DNA of 64,000 nucleotides from Antilocapra americana (GCA_007570785.1 ML661885.1:37087771-37151770); one strand, 5' to 3'. Shown: positions 1 through 13,900, counted from the stretch's first letter. The notes: a model not told the origin generated them from the sequence alone. Program-made: numbers and translations.

Positions 1-1039
1 CCGGTAAACTGTCAGGGACAGAAACAGGGGCTTCAAGTTTCCTCTGGTCTCATCTGTTTATTCCAATTTACTAATACTTAATTTTTTCTTTAAAAAAAAA
101 AAGCAATTTCAAAATCAAGATTATTCTGGAAGTTTACTTACAGGTTCCTCTCAGGTTCTTCTCTGAATGCAGCAAGGCCCTTCCCAAGGGCTCTGAGTCT
201 TGATATACAAGAGGGAAAAAGGAAGTGGAAGTAACGGAAGGGTCACATCGGCATGAATCAACCTCTTTAATTCTCCGCAGAAGTGACTAAGTCATTTAAT
301 ATTGACAAAGAGGGTAACCGATGCAAAGGAACTACATGTTTCTTTCTAATGTTTTCCTCAGAATAGATGTTGCAGAAATAAATTCTAGAAAATAATGAAA
401 TAGGATGTTTTCAAGCACCCAGTCTCTTGCCTTCTTCCTCTTCTTCCCTTACTCATACTCCCCACACCCATCCCTACCCCAGAGAGGGGACCAAACATTC
501 CCCATTCCCACTCCCACTCCCAGATGAGGCAAGAAGGAGCCTCCTCTGCCCTGACGACCCGAGACAGGTGTAGCACTCTGCATCCTGTGTCGCCATCTTG
601 CTAGGACTTCCCATCCTAGACATTTAGCTTCAGTTCAAGAGAACCAGCTTGTGGGGTTGCAAGGAATTAGGAAAGCCCAAAACTCTTCTACACAAGTGGT
701 CTTCACTTCTTCACTGAAACCCACAATAAACCTGCCTGAACTTTTATCTTAAGAAAGCACACATTTAGGCCAAAATGCAAGCATTCCTGAGAAGGGTCAA
801 TGCGAAAGGAAAATCTAAGACAAGTAACTGTATAGCTGGGACATTGAAAACTCACATCAAGCTCAGTGAAGATACACAAACATATGATGTTTACGAAACA
901 CAGCTGTCCATCAATAAGCAACAGGGATTCAGCAAGTTTTGTGAGTAAATTAATATTACAAAAAGCCAGTGAGCCTCACTGGAGAGGGTTAGAGGGGAGT
1001 GAACACAGGAACAGGGAGCTGAGTTAAGAGGTAGGACAG
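1..1039. other. Intergenic DNA, nothing recognised
   Basis: No gene-like frame and no familiar repeat. Short open frames here have unremarkable composition. A C-rich patch at 455-525 is low complexity. Confidence 0.5.
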
Positions 1040-1441
1040 TGTATTCATCAGGGTTCTCCAAAAAAACAGAACCAACAGGCTGTGTGTGTGGAAAGAGAAA
1101 GGTTTATTTTGAGGAACTGACTCACATGATTGTGGAGCTGGTACCTCTAAAGCTAGCAGGGTGGGCCAGCAGGCTGGAGACCCAAGGAAGAGTAATGTTG
1201 CAGCCGGGGTCCAAAGGTGAGCTGCAGGCTGAATTCCCTCTTCCTTGGAGGACCTCAGTCTTTTCTCTCCTAAGACCTTCAACTGATTGGACAAGGCCCA
1301 CCCGCATCCGAGAGGATAATCTGCTTTACTCACAGTCTGCTGACTTCATTGTCCATCTAGTCTTAAAAATTATCTTCAGAGAAATGTCTAGATTCATGTT
1401 TGACCCAATATCTGGGTACTGTGGCCTAGCCAAATTGAAAT
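1040..1441 (-). mobile_element. Old LTR-like mammalian repeat (ERVL-MaLR type suspected)
   Basis: The stretch from TATTCATCAGGGTTCTCC through ACTGATTGGACAAGGCCCAC to TGTGGCCTAGCCAAATTGAA matches a common placental interspersed repeat in reverse. I know the motif well but cannot name the subfamily. Confidence 0.6.
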
Positions 1442-1789
1442 AGGAAATGAATCATCACAACCAGATTGAGTAATAGTAAGGAAAGACAAAAACATAGGGC
1501 TTTGCTTGTTCACTTGTTTAGATTGTAAAAGGTGAATGGACAGAATTTGGTAGCTGGGGGAGAGAATAAAAAGGAATCAGTGATGATCAGAGCTTTCCAC
1601 CTGAGCCAGGAAGAGCATGGAAGCACTGGTTCTGAAAGAATGCGGCTGGAGAAACAAGGTCCCAGACAGATGACCGGATGGAAATATCCATCCTCTGAAC
1701 AGGCAGGAATGTGGACCTGGGCATAGGAGGGGACATGAGGTAGAAAGACAGAGCTGAGAGTTAGCCAGACATATGCTTGCAGGGTAGGT

Positions 1790-2011
1790 GGGCTTCTCAA
1801 GTGCCACAGTGATAAAGAATTCACCCGCCAATGCAGGAGACACAAGAGATGTGACTTAGATCCCTGGGTTGCAAGGATCTCCTGGAGAAAGGAAATGGCA
1901 ACTCACTCCAGTATTCTTGCCTGGGAAACCCCATGGACAAAGGAGCCTGGCAGGCTACAGTCCATGGGGTTGACCGAGCAACTGAGCTTGCTCAGGCACA
2001 CATACACGCAT
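1790..2011 (+). mobile_element. Bov-tA SINE
   Basis: tRNA-derived head (GGGCTTCTCAAGTGCCACAG), middle CTCCAGTATTCTTGCCTGGG and end CTACAGTCCATGGGGTTG. Its tail runs into a CA microsatellite. Confidence 0.9.
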
Positions 2012-2033
2012 ACACACACACACACACACACAC
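2012..2033. repeat. (AC)n microsatellite
   Basis: Eleven AC units forming the tail of the adjacent SINE; likely polymorphic in length. Confidence 0.9.
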
Positions 2034-4669
2034 TTTCAGAGTAGCATCCAAGGATATGGAAGTGGAGTGAGGGGCTCTGTTTGTGGTGTGTTGGGTTACT
2101 TGGCACCTCCCTGGTACTCCAAGGGCCGGGGCTGCTTCTGTGTCACTAAGCTCACAGAATACATCAGGGAAAGCATTAGGAACATGGCTGCCTGCATCGA
2201 GGAAGAGAGGCGAGTGCAGTGGGAAAGGAGGCATTCCAGACAGAGCAGGTCACGCCTGCAAATGCAGGGAGACCAATGAGAGGGCTGACACAACTCTAGA
2301 TGTTCCACTGAGGTGGAAGGGGCTAGGGACAAGCAGCCACAAATGATGCAGGCAAGCCTGCTAGAGCCACATCCTTGACAGCGCATCATGTCAGGGGGCC
2401 TACTTAGTCCTGAAGGAAATGAGAGCCATCGAGGCAAGATGTTTTCATTCAAACAAGAAGGTCCAGACCACAGCACAAATGCCTGATTGGGTAATCCAGA
2501 CGCGATGTAGGGGCTCCAAGACAGGGACGCATTAGGGAAGGCAGAATCGGAAGCTGGCTGGAGACTGTGAGGGCAGGAAGATCATGAGGTCCCAGAAATG
2601 GCCCTTCAGTAAAAGGGGTGGGCGCAGGAACCAAAGGTGAAGAGGGGAGGGGTAAGTTGAAGTGTTAAGGATGGAAACAGCGAGGTGAGGGCAGTAGTAG
2701 AGAGGTAACGATTTTGGTTTTTGGAAGAACAGAGAAAATTCAGCATATAAGGCTCACCAAGGAGATCAGATGGGGGGAAAGGAAGAAAGCCCTCTTAGGG
2801 AAGGAGAAGAGGGGGCCTTTTGCTCAAAGAGGAGGGGAAGAGGCAGAGGTTGCTGGCTTGAGCAGAGCAAATGTGGGAGTAGGTGCTGGAAGAAGCCCTG
2901 GGAGGAGTGGGAGGACCTCAGCCCCCAGGGGCCATCACAGGGAGCCAGGTGCTTAGTTTGGAGAGCTGCCTGGCAATGCCCAAGCTAGGAGTGAGAGAAA
3001 ACGGCCATCTGGGTTTAGACCTTAGAGATGCCTAAAACTGGGTGCAACTTGAGGTTGGGGGCCTGGAATGCAGGTAGATAAGATTCAGCTGTTGCTGCAA
3101 AATTTCTTTCTGGTGCAACTAGTGAACTTAGAGAATTGGAAAGCTATGCTCAGCGAGGTAGTGCAACCTGATTCAGCTCAAATGTTCCTCAGTGGCTTTG
3201 AGTCTGCAGTAGTGGGCTGGACTCTGAGAGTATCTGTACTCCTCAGATAAATGGCTTCAGAACAGCAACGGTCCTGATATGCAGAAACGATCTGATTTCA
3301 ATGCGAGGGCCTGCTGATCGCCAGCCAACTAAGACTGGGGCCTGAACTTCCAAGGCATCTCTAGAATTCTGGTTGAGATGGAACAGTCACTCACTTCACT
3401 GCTGAAGTGAGTTTACAGTCCTAGAGTCAGGAACATCTCCTATTCTTTCTCCAGCATCAAGAATGTCTGCCCCACAGAGGTGATTTTCGATTGGATGAGT
3501 TATGAAGCACAGATACTCCAGGGTTCACTGGAGACCCATGTGAGTCATCCAGCCCACGGATCCTTCTGCAGAAGGAGGGTGTTTTGTGAGGCTGCAGGGT
3601 CTGGCATAGACAAGTGCAATCAGTTTGTCCATTTAGCAGCTTTTAACCTCTTAAAAATTGTGACAGTCTCTTCTGAACAACATGTTAGAGCCAAGAAATT
3701 CCAAATGTTGAATAAACAGAATTCTGTCCCATGAGGCCAGCTGCACTATCTCAGCTCTAAAACTCTCTTCTTTTCATTTCAGAGTGATAATCCCGGGTCT
3801 ATTTTTACTGCGCTTATCCCAGTGATGTCCTTTCTAATTCCAGACCTTGATCATCTCTGCTGTTTGAATACTGGAGTCTTCAGCATTTAGTACTCACTTC
3901 TGTAAGGACGCTGTTCCTCGCCTCCCACTTCCCACCCCCACCTTTGCCTTATGTGTCATCTCCAGGACCTTTTCTGGCTCCATCCTCTTTTTCTTCTATT
4001 CAAGTTCACTTTTTCAAGCATAACTTGGCTGGGTTCTGGGACTTCCCTGATGAAAGAGGCATGATGCTAAAAGCTCACATCTGGCTGTTAAGACAGATGC
4101 AGGCATAAGCCAGTCTAGACAGAAGGACAATGATGTTATATAGAAAGACCTGCCGGAACTGGGATGGGCAACCCTCTCCGGGGTAGAGGGTGGAGTAAGA
4201 GAGAGCCAGCAAGAGGAGGAGGAGGCTGAGTGCTGCAGTTGGAGAAGTGGGAAGGGAACGAGCTGAGCCACAGTGCCCTGGAGGTGCCAGTGGAGCCCGG
4301 TGGATGCCCACGGGGAAACACTCTCCCTTCCCTTTCCCTGACTCTGCACAGTCAGACCCTGGATTTGGGACCCCACCTTGGCCAATGAGACCCTAGGGGA
4401 AATCTATGAGAAGCTCACAGCAGAGTTGTCTTCTCTCTTAAAAAGATGTATGAAAGAAGAAATAAGTTCATCTTTACTAGACCTGGCTGGGTCTGCATGT
4501 GACTTCTTGAAAAGCTACACCCATTTTCATAACATGAGGGGAGACAGAGCCAAAGATAGGAGGAATCTGTGTCATCAGTAGCATCTGCAGCCCCTGAACA
4601 AACCCTCGACGCTCTCTGCTCCCAGAGCCCTGATACAAGACCCCAAACATATCCCAGTTGTTCAAGTCA
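2034..4669. other. Intergenic DNA, largely unique
   Basis: No repeat I can name with confidence and no protein family in any frame. Purine-rich stretches at 2640-2960 create long but low-complexity open frames. Confidence 0.45.
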
Positions 4670-7000
4670 GTTTTTAAAAAGTAAACTTTACTTTTTAGGG
4701 CAGTTGTAGGTTTACAGCAAAGCTGAGCAGACAGTGCAGAGATTTCTCCTCTACACCCGGTCCCACACACCCTTGACCACCCCCACCGTCAACATCCCAC
4801 ACCAGAATGGAAAATGTGCTACAACTGATGAATCTACACTGACATGTCACAACCACCCAGAGCCTGTAGGGTACATTATAAATCACTCTTGGGTCCTACA
4901 TTCAATGGGTTTGGACACATGTGTCTGCAATAACAGTGAACACTCAGTCAGACAGAAAAGTTTCACTGCCCTAAAAATTCTCTGTGTTCTCCCTGCTAAT
5001 CCCTCTCTCCCTGCCAACCTTTGGAAACCACTGTTCTTTTTACTGTCTCCAACGTTTTGCCTTTCCACAACGTCATATAGCTGTAATCACATGATATGTA
5101 ACCTTTTCAGAGTGGATTTTTTTTTCACTTAGTATTATGTACATAACTTTTTTCCATCAGTTTCCAAGGTCAAGTCACTTTTAAATACTACCTTATTGAG
5201 GTACAATGGACATACAACAAACTGCACATATTTAAACTGTATAATTTGGTTAGTTTTGATATATGGGGACACCTACGAAACCATCATCACAGTCAGGATA
5301 GTGAACAAACCCACTCCCTCGGAAGTTTCCTGGTGCAGCCCTGTGACCCCTCCCACCTTCCCCTCCCTACTCCACCCCATTCATAGGCCACCACTGATCT
5401 GCTTTCTTCCACTGTAGATTAGTTTGCATTTTCTAAAGAACTACACAGTATGTAGTCTTTATTTTTTTTTTTGTCTTTTTTCATGCAGTGTAATTATTCT
5501 GAGATTTCTCCAGATTTCACTCTTTTTGATTGCTGAGTAGTATTCCACTGAATGGACACACTACAGTTTGTTTATCCTTAAACTGGTTGATGGACACTTA
5601 GGCAGTTTCCACTTTGAGGCTATTAAAAATAAAACTGCTGTGAACGTTTGAAAATCAGTCTTTGGATGGACACAACTTTCATTTCTTTTGGGAAGATACC
5701 TAGGAGTGATATGGCTGGATCATACAGTAGGTGCGTGTGTATCTTTCAAGTTTTCTAAAGTGGTTGCACCATTTTACACCCTCTCCAGCAAAGCCTGAGA
5801 GGTCCAGTGGCTTCATGTCTTCATTAGCATTTGGTATGATCAGTTTTTTTCATTTAACCCCCTCTAATCAGTATGTGGTGGTGTATCACTGTAGCTTTAA
5901 TTTGCATGTGTCTAGTGACTCATGATGTGGAGCATCTTTTCACGAACTTCTTTGCCATTCCTGTATCTTCTTTGGTGAAGTACCCATACCTGTCTCTAAT
6001 TTGTTTTTAATACAGCTGCAACAGTAACAATTTCTTTCTGTTAAAATATGTACCTTCTTTACCAAAACAATGCTTATTCATTATTGAAAATCACCCTTTA
6101 ACTTTACCATTCAAAGTCATTGTTTATTTTATACATTTCAAATATTTTTCCAGTTCGCAATTTGCATGTTAGTTTCATTTACAGGTCTGTTTTTTAATAT
6201 ATAGAGATTTTTTAAGTGCTACCCCTCTTTGTCATTGAAGCCATAATTATATAGTTCGACTCTCACCACCAGGGTTGTTTGCCTATTTAACTATTTAATC
6301 TATCTAATATTATTTGATAAGTTATGAACTGGATACTCATAATAGTTTCCTACAGATGTAACAAATGGCCACAAACTTAGTGGCTTAAAACAATAGAAAT
6401 GCATTCCTTCATAATCCTAGAGGTCAGACGTCTGAGATGGGTCTCAGGGGATTCAAATCAAGGTGTCAGCAGTGCTGATTTTCTTTCTAGAGGTCCCAGG
6501 GAAGAATCTGTGCCCTTGCTTTTCCTGGCTTCAAGAGTCTGCCCACATTCTTTGTCCAGTGTCCACCTTGATCTGCAAAGCCAGCAATCGCATCATGCCA
6601 AACTCTACTTCCTTCCTCATAAAGTTCTTTGATTTTGAGCCTCCTCCCTCCCTTTTACAACCCTTGTGACTACTCTGGCCCCTCCTGGATAAACCAATAT
6701 AATCCTTTGATTTCAAAACCCATGATCCAATCATATCCATTTGCCATTGTAAAGTGGCACACACCCAACTTCCAGGAGTTAGGACGTGCAACTCTGGGGC
6801 GGGGGGCATTATTCTATCACAGGATCTAATATTGCTTTTTATCCAAATGGTTCACCAGTTGGCCCAATATTATTTATTAAATAATCAATCCATAATTTCT
6901 CTACTGATTAGAAATGTCAGCTTCATCATATAAAAAATTCATAGGAGAAGACATTTTTATTTCAGAACTTTCTATTCTGTTCCTCTGGTCATTAGAACAC
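4670..7000 (-). mobile_element. Ancient L1 fragments (at least two 3' ends in series)
   Basis: The reverse complement of L1 3' UTR and ORF2 sequence is clear: GGCAGTTGTAGGTTTACAGC, GTTTCACTGCCCTAAAAATT, TGAGTAGTATTCCACTGAAT, and the antisense of the ORF2 end near 5540-5990. A second 3' UTR-like segment begins near 5165. The element resumes after the LTR at 6344-6828 with TCCAAATGGTTCACCAGTTG and GTCAGCTTCATCATA. Subfamily boundaries are approximate. Confidence 0.75.
6344..6828 (-). mobile_element. ERVL-MaLR-like LTR inserted into L1
   Basis: CACAAACTTAGTGGCTTAAA, TCCTAGAGGTCAGACGTCTG and a 3' part with GGAGTTAGGACGTGCAACTC and CATTATTCTATCACAGG match a MaLR-type LTR in reverse. L1 sequence flanks both sides, so the LTR arrived later. 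Confidence 0.7.
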
Positions 7001-7306
7001 ATTTTTTCTAACACGGGTACATGGTCCCTGTTGGTACAGGTCACATTTCAAATTCCTTTCAAACTCTTGAGAGCTCCACAGTCCACTTCTGTCCCTCTTC
7101 TCAGCCTCATTGCCGACCTGGGCTCCAGCCACAGGCAGGGGAGCCTAGTAACATGGTGACCTGTCTATCCTGTAGGTGATACAACCGTATAAGAGTACCA
7201 CCTTCTAAAGGGACACCAAAGTGAAAATACAAGGTCTACAAGATGTGTAATGATGGGATGCCACCTCATACTGTGTGAAAAATAATGAACTATATTTTGA
7301 TGTTTT

Positions 7307-7368
7307 GGGCTTCCCTGGTGATACAGTGGTAAAGAATCTGTCTGGCAGTACAGCAGACAAAGGTTTGA
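7307..7368 (+). mobile_element. Truncated tRNA-derived SINE head (Bov-tA/CHR type)
   Basis: GGGCTTCCCTGGTGATACAG then AAGAATCTGTCTGG. The box-B-like GGTTTGATCC is present but the body is missing, because the sequence passes directly into the MER1-like element. Confidence 0.75.
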
Positions 7369-7545
7369 TCCCTGGTCCCCCAATTTTTTAACACAAGGGA
7401 CCAGTTTCGTGGAAGACCTTCTTCCACAGGCGGGAGGAGGGGATGGTTTTGGTTCCCCCCACCTTCCACCACTCACCTCCTCTTATGCGGCCCAGTTGCT
7501 AACAGGCCACAGATCGGTCCATGGCCCTAGGTTTGGGGACCCCTG
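7369..7545 (+). mobile_element. MER1-like hAT-Charlie element, internally deleted
   Basis: It keeps AAGGGACCAGTTTCGTGGAA near the left end and CTCACCTCCTCTTATGCGGC with GGTTTGGGGACCCCTG at the right end. These are the two ends of MER1-type elements joined with the middle missing. Confidence 0.7.
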
Positions 7546-8084
7546 CTATAGAAGGAATAAACTATCATCTTTGACTTCGAGGCATTCCCAATCTGATGGA
7601 AAGCTCAAACACATGAAATGAGAATTTTAGTACAGAGAGAGAGCTCTCGCGAGGAGAACAGCTCACCTCTCAGGTTGCATACTTGTTTTTTTTTTTTGAT
7701 GTTTCCATTATGCTATCATTTATTAAGAATCACCACGCTACTCATTTTGCCAAATAGCAGAATCTGTCAAAATCAGAGTATTTTTACTAACATTCAGCTG
7801 TAATGATGTTTCACAATGGTCATTGGTGTTACTAATGAATACCCTGAGCTTACACTGGGAAGCTGCCTGGTATTTGCTTCCTCAGCCACCTAAGCTGCCT
7901 GGTGGTATAATGTCCAGCAGCCAGGGTAAGAAACGCTATGATCACCATTCTAGTCATTGCAGATCCCTCTGCCACTGACTTTCAAGCAAGACATTCTGTG
8001 CTTCTGTTTTTCATTTGCAATGTGGCAGGGTAAAACCAGATGATCTCTAGGGTCATTTTCAGTTTTAAAATTCTATTCTACCAA

Positions 8085-8890
8085 CTCTCATTTATTGCTG
8101 ATGGGAGTGCAAAATGGTAAAGCTACATTAGAGAATAGCTTGACAGTTTCTTACAAAATTAGACATACTCTTACCATATAATCCAGCAAACACAATCCTT
8201 GGTATTTACCCAAAGATGTTAAAAACCTTAGTCCACACAAATATCTGCACATGGATGTTTGTGGCAGCTTAATTCATAATTGTCCAAAGCCTGGAGTCAA
8301 CCAAGATGTCCTTCAGTAGGTGAACAGATTAAAAAAAAAATGGTACATCTGGACAATAGGATATTCGGTGTTAAAAAGAAATAACCTATTTAGCCACGAA
8401 AAGGCATGAGGGAAGCTTAAATACACACTACTAAGTGAAAGAAGCCACTTTGAAAAGGCTACATACTGTATGATGCCAACTATATAATATTCTGGAAAAG
8501 GCAAAACTATGGAGACAGTAAAAGATCAGTGACTGCCAGGGTTAAAGAGGTAGGAGGCATGAGTAGGTAGAGCACAAAGAATTTTTAGGGCAATGAAGCT
8601 ATATGATACTACAATGGTAGATATATGTCAATATGTTCAAACCTGTTCAACGTACAACACCAAGAGTAATTTATAATGGAAACTATGGACTTTGAGTGAT
8701 CATGATGTATGAATGTAGGTTCATTATTGTTTATAACAAATTTTCTACTCTGGTGGAGGATGTTGTTAGTGGGGGAGGCTGTGCACGTGTGGAGGCGGAA
8801 GGTGTAAAGGGAATTCTCTGTATTTTCCAGTCAAAAAATGGAAAATAGTTTTGCTGTAAACCTAAAACCATTCTAAAAAACATAAACCTA
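8085..8890 (+). mobile_element. L1M-type fragment, ORF2 end and 3' UTR
   Basis: Reads from TTGCTGATGGGAGTGCAAAA through CTGCACATGGATGTTTGTGG to the 3' UTR motifs TACTCTGGTGGAGGATGTTG and GCTGTAAACCTAAAACC. Many stops; inactive. Confidence 0.85.
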
Positions 8891-9419
8891 TTTTTAAAAA
8901 TTCTATTATTTCATAATCTCTATTACTTAGAAATCATGAAATAAATGGTTCTGAGTGACATTGAACGTTATGGTTATTTCCCAATATCTTTTCCCTGAAC
9001 TCATACGACTTTCAGTCTTGAAGCTCACTGACTCCTGAAAACCTGGTTTCTGCATATAGCAGGATAATTCCCAGATGGAGATAGCCATGAACCCAGTCCC
9101 ATGGGAGGGGCTGAGGAGCCTTCACTGCAGAAGTTCAGGACAGTCTGTAGAGCAAGCCTGACTGAAGCTGGGCAGAGACTCTGCAAATAACACTCATGCA
9201 GGGTCAACCCTGGCATCCTTCACCTCACTGCTGGTTATTCTCCAGCAAGAACCAACCAGCTCTCCAGCACTGGAAATTTACCCTAGACCCAGAAGATCTG
9301 GGCTCAAAATGGAAAGTTCACTTAGAAGAGGAACTTTTAAAATAAATATATAAAATAGCAGAGTGGAGAAGCATTTGCCTCTTGAGATTAAAACACAGTT
9401 GAATTTAATATGTCATCTT

Positions 9420-9760
9420 CATATCATGGATCTGTAAATAGAAAATGTGGCACCTCTTTATGCACTGAAGTAGAATGATCTCCAAGAAATACTGACTGGA
9501 AAAAAAATGAGGAGCAGAATGATATGGTATGCGCCATTTGTATAAATAGGGGTAAAAAGAATAAGCATATTATTTTTATCTATCCTGCTATCTCTGAAAA
9601 GATACACAAAGAACACATTAACCATGATTGCTCCTGAAGAGAAAAGGAACCTGGGTGGCTGAAGGACAAAGACTGAGGTGGAGAGACTTTTTACTGCATT
9701 TCTTTGGTATATTTCAAATTTTGAATCAAATACACTACTATTTGAAAAACAAAGAACACA
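9420..9760 (+). mobile_element. Old L1 3' UTR fragment (L1MC/ME-like)
   Basis: The order CCATTTGTATAAATAGGGGT, GATACACAAAGAACACATTA, GAACCTGGGTGGCTGAAGGA, then a T-rich end matches this class of L1 3' UTR. Diverged. Confidence 0.55.
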
Positions 9761-9934
9761 AAGCCTCAACAATAATGAAAGTCATTAACCATAAAATCAT
9801 TTAATATCTTACACAATTTTACAAATAAAGCTCTGTTAATTATATAAATATATTTATACAAGTGTATGTCAATAACACTAAAATATTAACACTGGAAAAA
9901 AAAAGTAAACAATAAAGCAGATTGACTTGCATTT

Positions 9935-10040
9935 GAAGCCAGTTACTCGCTGCGTGCTCTTGGACAAGCCACCTACCCATTCTGAGCCTTTGCTTTCCTT
10001 TGAGCACAGTGATGTCTATTATCGTGCAAATTAGAGAATC
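9935..10040 (+). mobile_element. MIR fragment
   Basis: GAAGCCAGTTACTCGCTGCG, GCTCTTGGACAAGCCACCTA and TCTGAGCCTTTGCTTTCC match the MIR core. Confidence 0.6.
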
Positions 10041-10734
10041 TAGTGGACAGTGGGTTCAAGGGCTGTCACTGGGAATGCATGGGGAGCTGGTGGTTGGGAT
10101 GTGGATCAGCCCCAGGACCTACTGTTACCTACCCCAGGGGGTAACAGAACACAGCCCTCCTAGGGCGAATAAAGCAGCTCTGACCAGTGTCCCTATTCTG
10201 GGAAGCAGTTCTGGTTTCAAAGGCAGCTCTGGCCCAAAAGACTCAGCGTAAGTGAGACCTCTTAGTCCCTGGCCTTCTCTTGGTCTTGTTCCTGCCAGCC
10301 ATCAACAGGATAAACACCTGAAATGTGCATGCCCTTAGGCACCTGTCCAATCTAGTCCAGATTGCTTCTTGGCTAGGGTGGGTGGGCAACTGAAAAGCCG
10401 GAAGGGCTGCCCAGGCCCCCTCCCCCATGGCTGAATTTCTCCTTCTTGCCACAGTAGTTGGGGCTTCTTCTTCCTCCAGTCAGACCCTCCCTAGGGCGCA
10501 GGAGCGCCTGTGCCTTCCCAGCAGTTAGTTCTTCATTCCCCAGAAGGAGAGGGGTCATGAATCAACTCGTGGGTCGTGAGTTAGGGAAGTGGCTTCTTCT
10601 TTCTTTAGGTTTGGTCATGGATAAAACTGAGACACCAAGTCTGAGTCACAAGAGCAGAACAGGGAGGCTAGGCTGCAGGAACGCTAGCCCCCCGCGACCT
10701 TTGCTGTCCTTCCACCCACTAACCGATCTGAAAA

Positions 10735-10930
10735 AAAATCAAACTGTTCACAGATGAACCGAGTAGAGGTTACCGGGGAAGGTGGGGGCAATGTAGGGGT
10801 GGGCAGTGGGTGTCAGACAGGCTCAGGGATGCACTGTACAACACCAGGAATACAGCCAATATTTTGTAATAACTGGAAATGTAAAGTAACCTTTTAAACT
10901 GTATTAAATTTTAAAAATTAAAAAAAGTAC
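10735..10930 (+). mobile_element. Possible L1 3' end
   Basis: GAGTAGAGGTTACCGGGGAA, then GGAATACAGCCAATATTTTG and TAATAACTGGAAATG with an A/T-rich end resemble L1 3' termini. Diverged, so low confidence. Confidence 0.45.
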
Positions 10931-13900
10931 AAACAAAATTAAGTAAAAGGAAATCAAAGATGGCTTGTTCTCATCTGATCTCTGTATCCTCCCTCCAGAG
11001 TGCCCCCCACCACCGCCAACCTCTTCCCCAATACAGTTGTTCAACGGAAACTTCCAAGTTATTTATCAATAAGCAGTAGGAAGATGGAAATGTCTTAATT
11101 TTTCCTTCTCTGTAGCATCCCTGACTCACTCAGACTGGCCTCCCTTAGTGCCCTGAAGAGAGCTGGATTTAGAAAAAATATTACTTCAGCTCTTGGGATG
11201 GAAAAAGATCTAGCCAGGAGGCAGAGACACTGGAAAATTGCTAATAAATTGTTACTGCTTGCTATTAAAAGGATCGATAAGATAAGGCCAGAAATAACTG
11301 ATGGAAGGAACTTGTGCTCTGAGTACTAAGCGGGGAAGTGGTGCCTGGTGGCTCAGCACCTACCTTTCTGGCCAGGCTCAACGCATGTCCCACCTCTTCA
11401 GCAGAGCCTTGGGCATCTCTTCATTCATTGCCTTGGAGATCAGGAGGTTATGAAAAATTAAATCAAATATCATGGGGGAGGGAAGTTCAGGTTTCAGGGA
11501 GATTGCCTACTCGATGAGTGTAGCATGGGAAATGTACCAGCATCCTCTTTTGTGATTTTATTTGGGATGTTCTCATGGGGCAGAACTGGGGTAAGGAGTG
11601 CTTGATCTTTGGGAGTCTTCCCCACAACAGGAAGGAGCCAAGGTGTGCCACTGGCTCAGCCTCCCCTGCAGCCCTGCCTGCTGCTCTGCATGCCTGTCCA
11701 GGCTTTGTGCAGCCTTTCTGCAGCCCTGGGAGAGGTACTGTAGGCCCTACAACAGGACAGATGTGTGGTAGACCAGGCTTCTCTGTGGCTCTTCCAGCCA
11801 GCACACCTCCTCCCAAGATCCAAGAGGATGAATCCATGCATTCAGCAGCCCAATCTTTCAGTCATACACATCTTTGTTCATCTTCTTGCCTTTTTTTTTC
11901 CTGGCCACAAAGTGGGACAGCAGAAAGGCCTATGGTGGGATTCCAAGGTGCCCCAGGAGTCTTGTTAGCTGAAAGTCCTGCCTGCCCCTCCCCCAATATG
12001 TCCATAGAATTCTTGTTCTTTAGAAGCTTCAGAATGCCTTGAACAAACCACATTTTTCTGCTAACCACCCTTCCAACACGTGGAAGTATTTGCAGTCTCA
12101 AGGATCAGCACAGGGAATCAGCTGTCCCTGCAAAGAGCAAGGCCACGAGGTGCAAAGTGAGGGGCCAGGGCTACAGAAGGTGCGTGGTCAAGAGACTCCA
12201 CAATCCAGAAGTTGCCTGAAGGTGAGCCATCTTTGGGCAAAAACAAAACAAAACAAAACAAAAACCATTACATTATGTGTGGCTCTCTTGCTATCTCCCC
12301 TTCACTTTCTTTTGCCAATGTTCTTCTATGCCTTGCTTTTCTGCTCTAGGGAGCTCTGGATAATTTTCTTTTCTTTTTTTCAAGAGGCGTCCAGGTTCAA
12401 GGGCGTTACCTTCCCTTTCTCCCAAATTCAAACAAGTCCAGCCTCCTTTCAGCAGAAGCCCACACTCACCAGCGGCCTGGGTATCACAGGCATAACAGGA
12501 AATCATTTCACAGGCATCAGAGGAGCACTGAGTGCATGTGGTGGCCTGGACTGGGGGCTCCTGGGTCATCACCCGCTCACATAGCTGTCGCTCTCCTTAC
12601 TGTGTGGGGGGCCTTCTGAGAGCTAGAAATATCCATTGCACAGGGCTGCTCAGCATCCCAGCTCTGGAGCCCAGATCAGACCCCAAAGTCAGGCTCTGTC
12701 CTCTTACCTCACCCTTCCTCGGGGGCCTCAGGAAGATGAATCTCTTAACAGGGGCAGAGAAGGCTCTAGAAGGGTAGGCTCATGACTCTGGGGCCCAGAT
12801 CCTTGACCTTTGCTGATGGCAAGTAAGGCTCTCAGGAAAGCCAGGACCTGTGGAGGCTATAGCTGGGAAGAGACCGACTCCAAAGACTCTGGCAATTCCT
12901 TAGGTCAATCTGGGGTTCCCGGCCTGCCGGGAGCAGTGCTAGTAAACTCCTGATGGAGGGAAAGAGCCTAAAACAGCCATTCTCCAGGCGATACAATCAG
13001 GGACCAAACGGGAGAGAGGCTCACAGGCAGACACAGGGCCTGGCCTCTCTGACGGAGGCGTCCAGGCCATGAGAGGCCCTATGTGGGGCTGGGAGTCAGG
13101 TTGCAGACGTGGAATTCAGATCACACCAAGGCTGAGCACAGCCCTCAGGAGAGCCACACTCCTGGGGTTCGCCAGACCCGCCTCAGCTTGCTAGAAGCCA
13201 AGTGAAGCCTGGAGCACTGACGTGCCCGCAGACTTCCAGTTGGCATTTCTACACCATAGAGCAGCCAACCTGGGCAGTCGGCGATGTGCCACGAAACAAG
13301 TTAGGAAAATGCCAGTGGGGGCGGGGGCAGGGGCTGACAGAGACAGCTGCATGTCCGCCTGCCTGGGACCTCGTGGGGTGGGGACAGAGGATTGAGCCAC
13401 ACATGTCCACAAGCGAGGCTACCTGGGCAGTCTGCAGGGTGCAGGCTCTGGGGTGAGGCTGGTGGCCCTGGCCATTGGGCAGGGGCACAGATCGGTGAGG
13501 CGTCTGGTTCCATAAGGGCGAAACTGGTGGCCAGGCATTTCAGGAAGAGGCTCTGTCCTCCACGCTTGGCCTGAAGGTGGCAGCTCATTCTGTGTCTGGA
13601 GCAGTTGGGCGCTTCCTTCTCTGAGACCTTTAAAATAGGCCAGCGTCTCGCTCCTGGAGTGTCTCCAAACCCCGGAGGTTATGAAACAGCCTTACTTCTG
13701 TTTTCAGAGATTCGTTAGTGGAATCAACCGCATCACTCAACACTCCACAGCCTGGAATGGCACAGAGTAGCCCCTGGTAAAAGGGTCATCACCCCAAAGG
13801 GCCTTGCAGTCAAGCGTGTCCCCGGGGAGTCAACCAATGTTCCTGTGAGCCCCTGAAATGCCACTGGCTTGTGGAGTGGCCCTGTCCCAGCAACTGAAAT

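Noticed and set aside
2012..2033. CA, CT and AATT arrays considered as CRISPR-like or regulatory arrays
   Set aside because: They are simple microsatellites without spacers; CRISPR arrays are not expected in a mammalian genome.
12039..12584. 181-codon plus-strand open frame
   Set aside because: It runs through an AAAAC microsatellite and has no domain, codon pattern or splice context that supports coding.
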